Assembly (NCBI RefSeq): GCF_001611795.1
Contig: NZ_CP015098.1
Coordinates: 7,192,001-7,256,000 of the forward strand
Length of the DNA: 64,000 bases
Reading direction: 5' to 3'
From: Streptomyces qaidamensis
GTDB taxonomy: Bacteria > Actinomycetota > Actinomycetes > Streptomycetales > Streptomycetaceae
The notes beneath the pieces are model-generated. The model was not told the DNA's origin and did no database searches. It was given only the letters and a program-made list of their open reading frames with translations. Of this stretch, positions 45,601 to 52,720 are shown piece after piece (within the stretch, counting starts at the first letter, position 1; each line of letters begins with the position of its first letter). The position numbers and the translations under genes are program-made.

Positions 45601-47031
45601 AGCGCGCTGGAGGACACGGACTCCGGCAGGCGTCTGTGGGGACACGACGCCATCGCGGGTCTGCTCGACGTGTGGTGGCGCAACGGAGCCCGAGCCCTTG
45701 AGCTCACGGCGGACGAACGCGCCGGCGACACCCGCCGCGTCCGTCCCGGCGGCCTCCTGCGCACGCCCGCCTGGGCGCCCCTCTTCGGCGGTCTGGAACC
45801 GTATGGCCGCCTGCTGCGGACCGTCAGGGACTCCGTGGTCCATCCCGATGCCGTACTGGAGTTTTCCTACGACTGGCGCCTGTCCGCCGCACACAACGCG
45901 GCCCTCCTGACACAGGCGGCCACCCGCCACCTGGAGCGCTGGCGAGCCCATCCGGAGGTCGCCCGGACGGGCGGCGGAGCGGGGTACGACGCACGCGAGC
46001 CCCGGCTGGTGTTCGTCGCACACTCCACGGGCGGACTCGTCGTCCGCGCGGCGATGGCCCGCGGCCTCGCCGAAGTCACGCGGCAGGTCCTCTGCTTGGG
46101 GACGCCCTTCCGCGGGGTCCCCAAGGCCCTGGAGGTGCTGCGTCCTTACCGGAACTCCGGCCCGGCGGCGGTGCCTTCCCTGGCGCTGCGGCAGATCATG
46201 CGGACCCTGCCCGGCTTCTACGACCTGCTGCCCGACTACCGTTGCGTCGAGCACCACGACGGGGAGGTACGGCGCCTGGAGCTCGACGACATCGGATGGC
46301 TGGGCGGTGACACGGCGCTCGCCAGGGATGCGATGCGCACCCGTCGTGACACGGACGCGGCTTCTTTGGTGTCACCGGTTCAGGCCGTGGTGGGCAGCGG
46401 GCAGCCCACTGTGCAGAGCGTCCGCCTCAGGTCCGACGGCACGGTCCTCCCCCTGCTGAGCTCGGTGCGGATGCACAACGACGGGGAGCCCGTAAGGGAC
46501 CAGCACGGCAACCTCAGCCGGTGGGACCTCGGCGGGGACGGTGTGGTGCCCTGCCGGTCCGCGAGCTCGCCGACGCGCGGGGACTTCTTCGTCCCTGTCC
46601 AGTACGGCGCGTTGACGACTCATCGCACTGTCCTGACCTGGGTGCGGGACATGCTGTCGGAGGGGCACGTGGCCGAGGCCGCCCCCGGTTCGTCCGGACG
46701 GGGCCTCGCGCGAGCTCTGCCGGATGACGGGGGCATCGGGCTGCCCTCGTCCGATCGGCACGAACTTTCCCTGTCCCTGTCCGACGTCGTGGAGGCCGGG
46801 CAGCGCTGCATGATCCAGGTCCGCGGTGCCCGGTCGCAGGTGCCTGTCCGGTGCGATCACATCGACGGCTTGTCTCCGTCGATCGTGGCTGTGGTACGCC
46901 GGTACGACGACGAGGACGTGGTCGCCGAGGTCACCTTCCCGGCGCCGGGGCTGTACCGGGTCACGGTGGAGGAGGGCAACCGGTCCGCCGGCCAGGTCGT
47001 CCTCGTCGTGGACCCCGAGGACGGCGACTGA
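42628..47031 (+). CDS. STAND-type ATPase fused to LCAT-like lipase
   Basis: A 1467-residue multidomain protein. About 1-200: helical segments without a recognised family. About 205-480: AAA/STAND NTPase, Walker A GPGGVGKST (233-241), Walker B LLVLD ending Asp362. About 560-830: helical, TPR-like superstructural repeats (EETLLLLDERPDHV, ARELVEPALELASRLSD). About 890-985: charged linker with a low-complexity RSRSGSRPGS. About 980-1345: LCAT-like alpha/beta hydrolase, PGFMGSALED (987-), YDWRLSAAHNAA, AHSTGG with Ser1133, GGDGVVP with Asp1304, and TTH with His1332 as likely triad. The last ~90 residues form a beta-sandwich-like tail. GTG 42628 sits behind GGAGG. Reads as a sensor-switch-effector in one chain, probably cutting lipids on activation. 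Confidence 0.85.
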   Translation: MAESSPGRDVTEDDVLNLLRSAPSTGALPGADDAGPRRWALREKTALVSAFDAAELEEDGPGEHTAEAALREFLSHDCERVTTRQGRRWRLLPAARTTTLERLGTPDRLLAALRSGAGTGQDTARDCAERLLTGTARPLGELRLEELHAALTVAGWLDDAPRARAALAARSLTLPGTQDISRHIELARLFQPLDALADATFCGRERELGELARHVRTGADGPPGRPPWLLIHGPGGVGKSTLVARFVLDGVTRARPSHGRPYAYLPFDRTDLVPEQPLTVLGEMLRQLPILLPALDGPAVPELQGAVRTTLEADSRAESELRGTRGPRTGRRSDETALVARFAHLVTGALRPGNRPVLLVLDTFEQAQRKGAFTLARLLDFLEVLQDLCPWLRIIAAGRAPVDDGRFAHVPLEGFDPATAESYLRRLLPGGGREYEAALQTVIRTVGSDPLSLKLAADLFRREGPQALRDASLRRQVQLRLQPEERQGILYRRILDHLDDPGLRRIASPGLTVRRVTPDVIRHVLAGPCGLGEVDERRARTLFRRLREEAALVEETPGREAVVHRADVRRVMLPMLRGEGRTLVHRIHRKAVAYYADLAERDPVNAVEHRAEELYHRLCLGQSARTLDRRWLSGAGQLLDSALEELPVRGRIYLSERLGITVAPDLLRQADDDTWARQALRAGTACLAEGRAEETLLLLDERPDHVGGDVELAALRIRALTVLGRMVEARELVEPALELASRLSDARGFVEIAVSGARIDEDLGRFGAARALLRQARRAAEPPGLGEALPLSVAVAELRLHRREDRADSVEARRLRDEVVERVSRLGSRERARHPALVRELAAEVGDHVPELVSQAARLLGVDVQGAAGKILRTSLSDDDVRDLAEVTRAAKKEPAARREDDDEADTGQEDNSSTWLAGHNSTVRGEVVGAYIDSRAERQPSWHHALVNTYQYEVDQASYTRSRSGSRPGSAVPMPGAGRDAVVVVPGFMGSALEDTDSGRRLWGHDAIAGLLDVWWRNGARALELTADERAGDTRRVRPGGLLRTPAWAPLFGGLEPYGRLLRTVRDSVVHPDAVLEFSYDWRLSAAHNAALLTQAATRHLERWRAHPEVARTGGGAGYDAREPRLVFVAHSTGGLVVRAAMARGLAEVTRQVLCLGTPFRGVPKALEVLRPYRNSGPAAVPSLALRQIMRTLPGFYDLLPDYRCVEHHDGEVRRLELDDIGWLGGDTALARDAMRTRRDTDAASLVSPVQAVVGSGQPTVQSVRLRSDGTVLPLLSSVRMHNDGEPVRDQHGNLSRWDLGGDGVVPCRSASSPTRGDFFVPVQYGALTTHRTVLTWVRDMLSEGHVAEAAPGSSGRGLARALPDDGGIGLPSSDRHELSLSLSDVVEAGQRCMIQVRGARSQVPVRCDHIDGLSPSIVAVVRRYDDEDVVAEVTFPAPGLYRVTVEEGNRSAGQVVLVVDPEDGD

Positions 47032-47046
47032 CCGGAGTTCCCTGCT

Positions 47047-47250
47047 GAGGCGGATGTCGTCCACTTCGCGTGCCAGGGCATCACATTCGACGGATATCCG
47101 GATCTTCCCGCCTGCACGACCGGGACGGGCGCCGATCGTCATCTGCTCTGGGCGCCTGACCTGGTGCGGCTTCAGCTGCGCGCCCGCCTGATCGTCCTGG
47201 CCGCCTGCCGCCCGGGGCTGTCCCGGGCATACCCGGGCAACGAGTACTCC
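47047..47250 (+). pseudogene. Remnant of a CHAT caspase-like protease domain
   Basis: Read in the same frame as the STAND-lipase gene but after its stop codon (47029-47031), this piece gives AEADVVHFACQGITFDG, then LLWAPDLVRLQLRARLIVLAA, CRPG and LSRAYPGNE. This is the order of the CHAT peptidase core: VHFAC-H-G with the catalytic His, then VLSAC-x-T-G with the catalytic Cys. The catalytic His position is Gln here, there is no start codon with ribosome-binding site, and the expected C-terminal AGA..V.ASLW part is absent. So this is a decayed fragment, possibly the end of a former effector gene or of a longer fusion. Confidence 0.55.
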
Positions 47251-47323
47251 GCCGGGTCACCTTCCTGCCGTGCCCGTGCGGCCCGGCCTGCTCCCGCAGT
47301 GCGGAGTCCTGGCGTTCCCCGCC

Positions 47324-47435
47324 GGGAGCGGTCGCCGGGCGGGGGCCCGGAGTTGCGAACAGAACCTGTCCGCAAGTGCGGGAGCGGTCGCCGGGCGGGG
47401 CCCCCGGAGTCGCGGACAGAACCTGTCCGCAAGTG
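47324..47435. repeat. Two ~56-bp direct repeats with a palindrome, upstream of AlkZ-like gene
   Basis: Copy 1 (47324-47378) and copy 2 (47380-47435) differ at only a few bases. Each includes a palindrome; in copy 2 it is perfect (GCGGACAGAACCTGTCCGC, 8-bp arms, 3-nt centre), while copy 1 has one mismatch (GCGAACAG). Copy 2 ends 18 nt before the start codon and overlaps the expected -35 position. Probable double operator. Confidence 0.7.
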
Positions 47436-47452
47436 TCGCTACCGTGCCTCAC

Positions 47453-48568
47453 ATGACGAACACCAAGCGGAGCGTCACCGGCACGGCACCCCTGCTCGGC
47501 ACGCGTGCCCTGAACCGCGCGACCCTCGACCGCCAGCTGCTCCTGCGCCCCGCCCGGCTGTCCGTCGCGGCGGCCGTCGAGCATCTGGTCGGGCTCCAGG
47601 CGCAGAACGTCAAGCCGCCGTACTACGCGCTCGCAGCCCGCCTCGACGGGTTCACCCCCGAGGCGCTGTCCCGGCTGATGGCGGACCGCGAGGCCGTCCG
47701 GATCGTCACGATGCGCTCCACCATCCACACCCACACCGCGGACGACTGCCTCACCCTGCGACCGCTGGTGCAGCCCGCCCGGGACCGGGAGCTCGTCACC
47801 TTCCGCAAGGGACTCGCCGGTGTCGACCTGGAGCGGCTCGCCGGACTCGCCCGCGACCTCGTCGAGACCGAGCCCCGCACCATGACGCAGCTGCGCGAGG
47901 CCCTGCTCCGGGAGTGGCCCGACGCCGATCCGCAGGCCCTTGCCGTCGCCGCCCGCTGCCGCCTCCCGCTCGTGCAGGTGACGCCCCGGGGGCTGTGGGG
48001 GCGCAGCGGGCAGGTCCGTCTCACCACCGCCGAGCACTGGCTCGGCCGGCCCGCGCGACCCGCCCCCGCGCCCGACGCGGTCGTCCTGCGCTACCTCGCC
48101 GCCTTCGGCCCCGCCTCGGTGAAGGACATGCAGGCCTGGGCCGGCATGACCCGGCTGCGTGACGCCTTCGAACGTCTCCGTCCGCGGCTCGTGACCTTCC
48201 AGGACGAGACGGGCGTCGAACTCTTCGACCTCCCGGAGGCCCCCCGCCCCGACCCGGAGACCCCAGCGCCGCCGCGCTTCCTGCCCGAGTTCGACAACCT
48301 GCTGCTCTCGCACGCCGACCGCACCCGTGTCGTCCCGCCCGAGCACCGGGGCCGTTCGTGGCAGGGGAACCTGGCCCACCGCACGCTCCTCGTCGACGGC
48401 TTCCTCGCGGGGCTGTGGCGGCTGGAGGAGGACGCGCTCGTGGTCGAGCCCTTCGAACGCCTCACCCGGGTTCAGCGGGACGAGGTCACCGCCGAGGGGG
48501 AGCGGATGCTGCGGGTCATGCACCCGGAGTCGTCGTACGACATCCGGTTCGGTGTCGTACGGGGCTAG
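47453..48568 (+). CDS. AlkZ/YcaQ-like DNA glycosylase (HTH_42 winged-helix family)
   Basis: A 371-residue protein of the winged-helix DNA-binding/AlkZ family. GLQAQN with Gln49 and Gln51 is the Q-x-Q catalytic motif of AlkZ-type glycosylases, which open crosslinked or alkylated bases; VRIVTMRSTIHTHTADDC and LPEFDNLLLSHADRTRVV are the other family blocks. ATG 47453 follows TACCGT by 7 nt, pointing to a leaderless transcript. The double palindromic repeat over the promoter suggests regulation, perhaps by genotoxic stress. Homologues include azinomycin-resistance AlkZ of Streptomyces, but no biosynthetic genes are here. Confidence 0.82.
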   Translation: MTNTKRSVTGTAPLLGTRALNRATLDRQLLLRPARLSVAAAVEHLVGLQAQNVKPPYYALAARLDGFTPEALSRLMADREAVRIVTMRSTIHTHTADDCLTLRPLVQPARDRELVTFRKGLAGVDLERLAGLARDLVETEPRTMTQLREALLREWPDADPQALAVAARCRLPLVQVTPRGLWGRSGQVRLTTAEHWLGRPARPAPAPDAVVLRYLAAFGPASVKDMQAWAGMTRLRDAFERLRPRLVTFQDETGVELFDLPEAPRPDPETPAPPRFLPEFDNLLLSHADRTRVVPPEHRGRSWQGNLAHRTLLVDGFLAGLWRLEEDALVVEPFERLTRVQRDEVTAEGERMLRVMHPESSYDIRFGVVRG

Positions 48569-48587
48569 AGCCGTCCCGACATGGAGA

Positions 48588-48628
48588 GGGGGCGTTGCGG
48601 GCCGCTCGTGGAGGCCCGCAACGCCCCC
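48588..48628. terminator. Bidirectional terminator between AlkZ-like and trypsin genes
   Basis: A perfect 16-bp inverted repeat (48588-48603 with 48613-48628) and a 9-nt loop between convergent genes. Confidence 0.85.
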
Positions 48629-48668
48629 TGGTCTTTCACCTGAGGGGTACTCAGGAGTCAGCGGTCGA

Positions 48669-49460
48669 TCACGAGTTGACCTGTGTCGTGACCAGGCTGG
48701 AGAAGGTGGTCAGCCGGGTGTAGATACCCGGGTAGCCGGCCTGCGCACAGCCTTCGCCCCAGGAGGTGATGCCTGCCAGGACGCCCCCGATGAGCAGGGG
48801 GCCGCCGCTGTCGCCCTGGCAGGTGTCCACGCCGCCGGAGGTCTTTCCGGCGCACACCATGTCGCTCCGCACGAAGCCGGAGCCGTAGGAGCTCGCGCAA
48901 CTGGAGTCGGACACGGTCGGTACGGTCGCGGTGCGCAGCTGGTTGGAGGCGCTGCCGTTCTCGGAGGTGTCGCCCCAGCCGAGGATGCGGGCCGTGGTGC
49001 CGGCCGCGTACACCGAGGTCTGGGAGGAGGAGACGTACTTCGCCGGGGTGTACGGCATCGACGTCGACAGCGTCAGCACGGCCACGTCGTCGCCGTTGGA
49101 GACGTCGGTGTAGCTCGGGTGCATCCATATCTTGCTGACCCTGCTGACCGTGCCGTTGGTGCCGTTGAGGTAGGTGCGGCCACCGACGACGCGCACGCTG
49201 CTGGTGGTCTCCCCGACCATGCAGTGCGCGGCGGTGACGACCTTCGTGGGCGAGACGAGCGTGCCGCCGCAGAACTGGTTCTGCGAGGCGTCCGTGATCT
49301 GCATGACGAACGGGTACGCGGACGTCGTGGTCGTGGTACCGCCGACGATCGGCTGGGGCGCGGCGGCGGCCGTGGGGGCGGCGAGCAGCGCGGTCGTGGC
49401 GGCGGCAGCGGTCGCCGCGGCGACGGCGGCGGCCTTCTTGGCGGCGTTGAGCCCGAACAT
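48669..49460 (-). CDS. Secreted trypsin-like serine protease
   Basis: A 263-residue S1A protease resembling Streptomyces griseus trypsin. An Ala-rich signal peptide (about 1-34) is followed by a very short propeptide and IVGG, the mature N-terminus. TAAHC (catalytic His), DDVAVLTL (Asp) and DTCQGDSGGPL (Ser) form the triad; the Asp before CQGDSGG predicts Lys/Arg specificity. ATG 49460 has GAGGAG. It is expressed from a promoter with a CCCCTAGGGG site, immediately downstream of a LAL regulator gene on the same strand. Confidence 0.93.
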   Translation of the reverse strand: MFGLNAAKKAAAVAAATAAAATTALLAAPTAAAAPQPIVGGTTTTTSAYPFVMQITDASQNQFCGGTLVSPTKVVTAAHCMVGETTSSVRVVGGRTYLNGTNGTVSRVSKIWMHPSYTDVSNGDDVAVLTLSTSMPYTPAKYVSSSQTSVYAAGTTARILGWGDTSENGSASNQLRTATVPTVSDSSCASSYGSGFVRSDMVCAGKTSGGVDTCQGDSGGPLLIGGVLAGITSWGEGCAQAGYPGIYTRLTTFSSLVTTQVNS

Positions 49461-49566
49461 GGGTCTCCTCGGGGAGTGGCCGGTGGGGGGTCGCGCGGGT
49501 GGTCGTGCACGGGGACCCTGACGCCGTTGTTCGGATCTCCGTGTGCCCGGCGAGCGGCACGCCCCA

Positions 49567-49596
49567 AAGCTAGAGCCCGGACGAGGGGGCTCCCAA
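49567..49596 (-). promoter_or_regulatory. Promoter of the secreted trypsin gene
   Basis: On the minus strand TTGGGA (49596-49591), an 18-bp spacer and TAGCTT (49572-49567) form a plausible promoter about 100 nt upstream of the trypsin start. Confidence 0.5.
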
Positions 49597-49602
49597 TGAG
49601 GG

Positions 49603-49619
49603 AACCCCCTAGGGGAGTT
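49603..49619. promoter_or_regulatory. Candidate activator site at the trypsin promoter
   Basis: AACCCCCTAGGGGAGTT is a 17-bp near-perfect palindrome centred on CTAG. It ends 6 bp upstream of the -35 box, the classical position for an activator, and CTAGGGG-type sites are associated with LAL regulators. The adjacent LAL gene is the natural candidate. Confidence 0.5.
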
Positions 49620-49663
49620 GGGGAGGGATAACCCTCGGTCCGGTCGCGTAAACCCAGGCGGGG

Positions 49664-52516
49664 TCAGGTCGTTCGGCGGCCGGCGGCCAGCCGGACGATG
49701 TCCACCCGGGAGCGGATCCCGAGCTTGCGGTAGACCCGGGTGAGGGTGGCCTCGACGGTCTTGACGCTGATGAACAGGCGTGCCGCGATCTCCCGGTTGG
49801 TCGCGCCCTCCATCACCAGCGAGGCGACCTGACGCTCCATCGCGGCCAGGCCCTCCAGCGCGTCCAGGGCGACGGCCGGCGTGGCGGCGGGCGGTCCCAC
49901 CGCGGTGGGACCGGCCGTGGCGGCGGCGTCGACCTGCCGCAGCCAGGGCAGCGCGCGGCAGCGCCGGAACAGCCGGGCGGCTTCGTCGTACGACGGTGGT
50001 CCCGGCAGGGGCCTCGCGCCGGTGCGGGGGAGGGCGGCGGCCTGGGAGCGCAGGCGGGCCAGCGCGAAGGCGGCCCGGGCCTCCTCCAGGCCGTACCCGA
50101 GCCGGCCGAGCCGGTCCTGCACGGACGTCAGCCGGACGACGGCGGCCTCGTGTTCGCCGCGCGCCGCCCGCACCAGCGCCTCGGCCCGGTCGAGGACGGC
50201 CAGCACGCTCTGCCGGCCCAGCCGCAGCGCGTGCGCCCGGGTCGTGTCGATGACGTCCTGGGCCTCGCCCGGCTCGCCGATGCGGACCAGCGCCTCGGCG
50301 AGGTCGCCGTGCCACCGCCCGCGCCCGGGGTCGTTGATGCCGAGTCCCTGCTCCAGCTCCCGCACCCGGCGCAGCGAACGGACGGTGGCGGCCGGGTCGC
50401 CGGCCACCAACTGGGCATAGCCCAGCGCCGCGAGGGCCCGGGACAGGTACATCTGGTCGCCGTCGACCTCGGCGTGGTCCGCCGCCTCCCGGGCGAGGGC
50501 CAGGGCCCGGTCGACGTCCCCGGCCGAGGCCTCCGCGAGGGAGGCGAGCATGGCCGAGGCGCCTTCGCCGATCCCGGAGTCCCGGGCCAGCCGCAGACTC
50601 TCGCGGGCCAGGTCCAGGGCCCGGCCGCAGTGCCCGGAGCGCAGTTCCGTGTCGGCGAGGAAGCGCAGGAAGTGCACCTCGCTCTCGACCATCCCGCGCC
50701 GGCGCACCTCGCGCAGCAGCGCGGTGATCGTCGCCCGCGCCTCGGGCAGCTGGTCGCTCATGATCAGCCAGCGGAACCGGGCCGACCCGGCGCCGTTGTG
50801 GTGGCAGGCCACATAGGGGTCCTGGGGTTCCTTCAACGCCCGTTTGACGGTCGCCGGGGCGTCCGGGTGGCCCATCAGGGTCTCGGTGGAGGCCTGGAAG
50901 GACAGCGCCATCAGCTCGGTCCGGCGGTCCCCGCCCCGGGCGGCCAGCTCCGCCGCGTGCGCCGCCTCCTGACGGGCCTCGGCGAAGTCGCCCTCGACGA
51001 CCAGGCCGCGCCAGGCCAGCTGGTAGTAGACCTGCGCGAGCAGGCGCGGGTCGTCGCCCGCGTCGGCCAGGACCTGCGGGAAGACGGCGTCGACCTCGCC
51101 GAGGGCCTGCCCGGCCGCCTCGATGACCACCATCCACGCCCGCACCCGCTCCGCGGGCACGGTGGCACGCGTCAGTACGTCACGTGCGATGTCCCGGGCG
51201 AGATCGGCCTCACCGGCGGTGATCGCGTCCTCCGCGGCCTGCAGACGCCGCTCGTCGGGGCCCGGGGTGCTGTCCGCCGGGGTGTGCCGGGCGGCGAGCA
51301 GCCCGAGCGAGGCGGCCACGGAAGGGGCGCCGCGGTCCCGGGCCAGCGCCCCGGCCTCGGCGAGCCGGGCCGCCACGTCCGGGTCGGTGCCGGTGGTGGC
51401 CAGGGCCAGGTGCCGGGCCCGCTCGATCGGGTCGGAGGCCGCCGTGGACAGCGCGGCGTGCACGGCCCGCCGCTCCTGCGCCGGGGCCTCCGCGTACAGC
51501 GCCGCCGAGATCAGCGGGTGCGCGAACCGCAGGGCCGGTGCCTCGGGGTCCGTGGCGAGCAGCCCCAGGGCGGCCGCCTGGGCCGTCTCGGCCTCGGCGT
51601 GCTCCCGGCCGGCCGCGTGCAGCAGCGCCAGCGTGGGACGGGCACCGGCGCTGGCGACCAGGAGGGTGCGGCGCGCCTCGTCGGACAGCATCTCCAGCCG
51701 GCTCAGCACCAGGGCCCGCAGCGAGGTGGGCACCGGCAGCGGCTCGCCCGGGCGCGGCCGGGCCGGGCTCTCGGCCAGGGCCCGGCCCAGCTCCAGCGCG
51801 AAGAGCGGGTTGCCGCCACTGGTGCGGTGGATGTCACGGATCGTGGAGCGGGACAGGGGCGTGTAGCCGCGGTGGTCGAGCAGCGCCGAGACCTGCGTAC
51901 GGTTCAGCGGGCCGAGCCGGACGGCGAGCGTGTCGGGCGGGGACGCCGGCAGGTGCCGGTCGTACTCCTGGCCCTCGGTCCGCACCGCGCACAGCATCTG
52001 CACGGGCGTGTCCCCCAGCCGGCGGGCCGCGAAGCCGAGCAGTTCCGCGCTGGCGGCATCCAGCCACTGCAGGTCGTCGGCGACCACCAGCACCGGGCCC
52101 TTCGCGGCGAGGGCGCGCAGCGCCGACAGCACCGCCAGGCGCAGCGCGAGCCCGTCCCGCTGGAGTGTGGACTCGCCGCGGCCGGTCAGCGCCGACTCCA
52201 GGGCGGTGCGCTGGGCGCCGGGCAGCGCCCCCGACACGTCCTCCAGGACCAGCCCGAACAGGTCGGCCAGCGCCAGGAAGGGCAGGTGGGATTCCGACTC
52301 GGTCGCCGAGCAGCGCAACACCGTCCGCGCCGCACCGCCGTAATCCGCGGCCAGCGCCCGCAGGACCGTCGACTTACCAATTCCGGCCGGACCGTGGAGC
52401 AGCACACTGCCGCCCCGGCCGAGCTGCTCACGGGCCGAGGTGAACAGTTCCTCCCGGCCGATGACCAGGTCGGGGCGGCTCCTGGGAGGCTCCTGGAAGT
52501 CCCGTCGCACGGTCAC
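49664..52516 (-). CDS. LAL-type (large ATP-binding LuxR) transcriptional regulator
   Basis: A 950-residue regulator. The N-terminal ATPase has Walker A GPAGIGKST (42-50) and Walker B PVLVVADDLQWLD near residue 150. The middle is an alpha-solenoid of TPR-like repeats (about 400-800). The C-terminal LuxR helix-turn-helix (about 885-945) reads MEGATNREIAARLFISVKTV, then EATLTRVYRKLGIRSR. GTG 52516 has GAGGGGAG. The solenoid senses an inducer, ATP binding drives oligomerisation, and the HTH activates promoters. The next gene downstream, a secreted trypsin, has a CTAGGGG palindrome at its promoter and is a likely target. Confidence 0.9.
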   Translation of the reverse strand: MTVRRDFQEPPRSRPDLVIGREELFTSAREQLGRGGSVLLHGPAGIGKSTVLRALAADYGGAARTVLRCSATESESHLPFLALADLFGLVLEDVSGALPGAQRTALESALTGRGESTLQRDGLALRLAVLSALRALAAKGPVLVVADDLQWLDAASAELLGFAARRLGDTPVQMLCAVRTEGQEYDRHLPASPPDTLAVRLGPLNRTQVSALLDHRGYTPLSRSTIRDIHRTSGGNPLFALELGRALAESPARPRPGEPLPVPTSLRALVLSRLEMLSDEARRTLLVASAGARPTLALLHAAGREHAEAETAQAAALGLLATDPEAPALRFAHPLISAALYAEAPAQERRAVHAALSTAASDPIERARHLALATTGTDPDVAARLAEAGALARDRGAPSVAASLGLLAARHTPADSTPGPDERRLQAAEDAITAGEADLARDIARDVLTRATVPAERVRAWMVVIEAAGQALGEVDAVFPQVLADAGDDPRLLAQVYYQLAWRGLVVEGDFAEARQEAAHAAELAARGGDRRTELMALSFQASTETLMGHPDAPATVKRALKEPQDPYVACHHNGAGSARFRWLIMSDQLPEARATITALLREVRRRGMVESEVHFLRFLADTELRSGHCGRALDLARESLRLARDSGIGEGASAMLASLAEASAGDVDRALALAREAADHAEVDGDQMYLSRALAALGYAQLVAGDPAATVRSLRRVRELEQGLGINDPGRGRWHGDLAEALVRIGEPGEAQDVIDTTRAHALRLGRQSVLAVLDRAEALVRAARGEHEAAVVRLTSVQDRLGRLGYGLEEARAAFALARLRSQAAALPRTGARPLPGPPSYDEAARLFRRCRALPWLRQVDAAATAGPTAVGPPAATPAVALDALEGLAAMERQVASLVMEGATNREIAARLFISVKTVEATLTRVYRKLGIRSRVDIVRLAAGRRTT

Positions 52517-52720
52517 GGCTCCCCTCCCTGTGTCGTGTCCTGGCCAATATTAGGCAACAGTTCTTTGAATTTCGGAGGGACGGTGTCGTGAGGGAAATAA
52601 CAACAGGTGCCGGCGGGCGAATTCATCGGTCTCCCGAATGCGGCGGAACACGAAGCCGGTGCCCCGTCGGGAACCCTCCGGCAGCTCGAACGGGCACGTG
52701 CGACAGAAAACACCACAAAC
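52517..52720. other. Promoter-bearing spacer upstream of the LAL gene
   Basis: This 204-bp gap contains an AT-rich stretch (about 52540-52600: TATTAGGCAACAGTTCTTTGAATTTCG and similar) that is unusual for this genome and probably carries the LAL promoter on the minus strand. I cannot assign boxes with confidence. Confidence 0.35.

Larger units (their letters stand above)
47032..47452. other. Spacer between STAND-lipase and AlkZ-like genes
   Basis: This 421-bp gap contains the CHAT remnant in its first half and the duplicated palindromic repeats in its second half. No intact gene is present. Confidence 0.6.
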
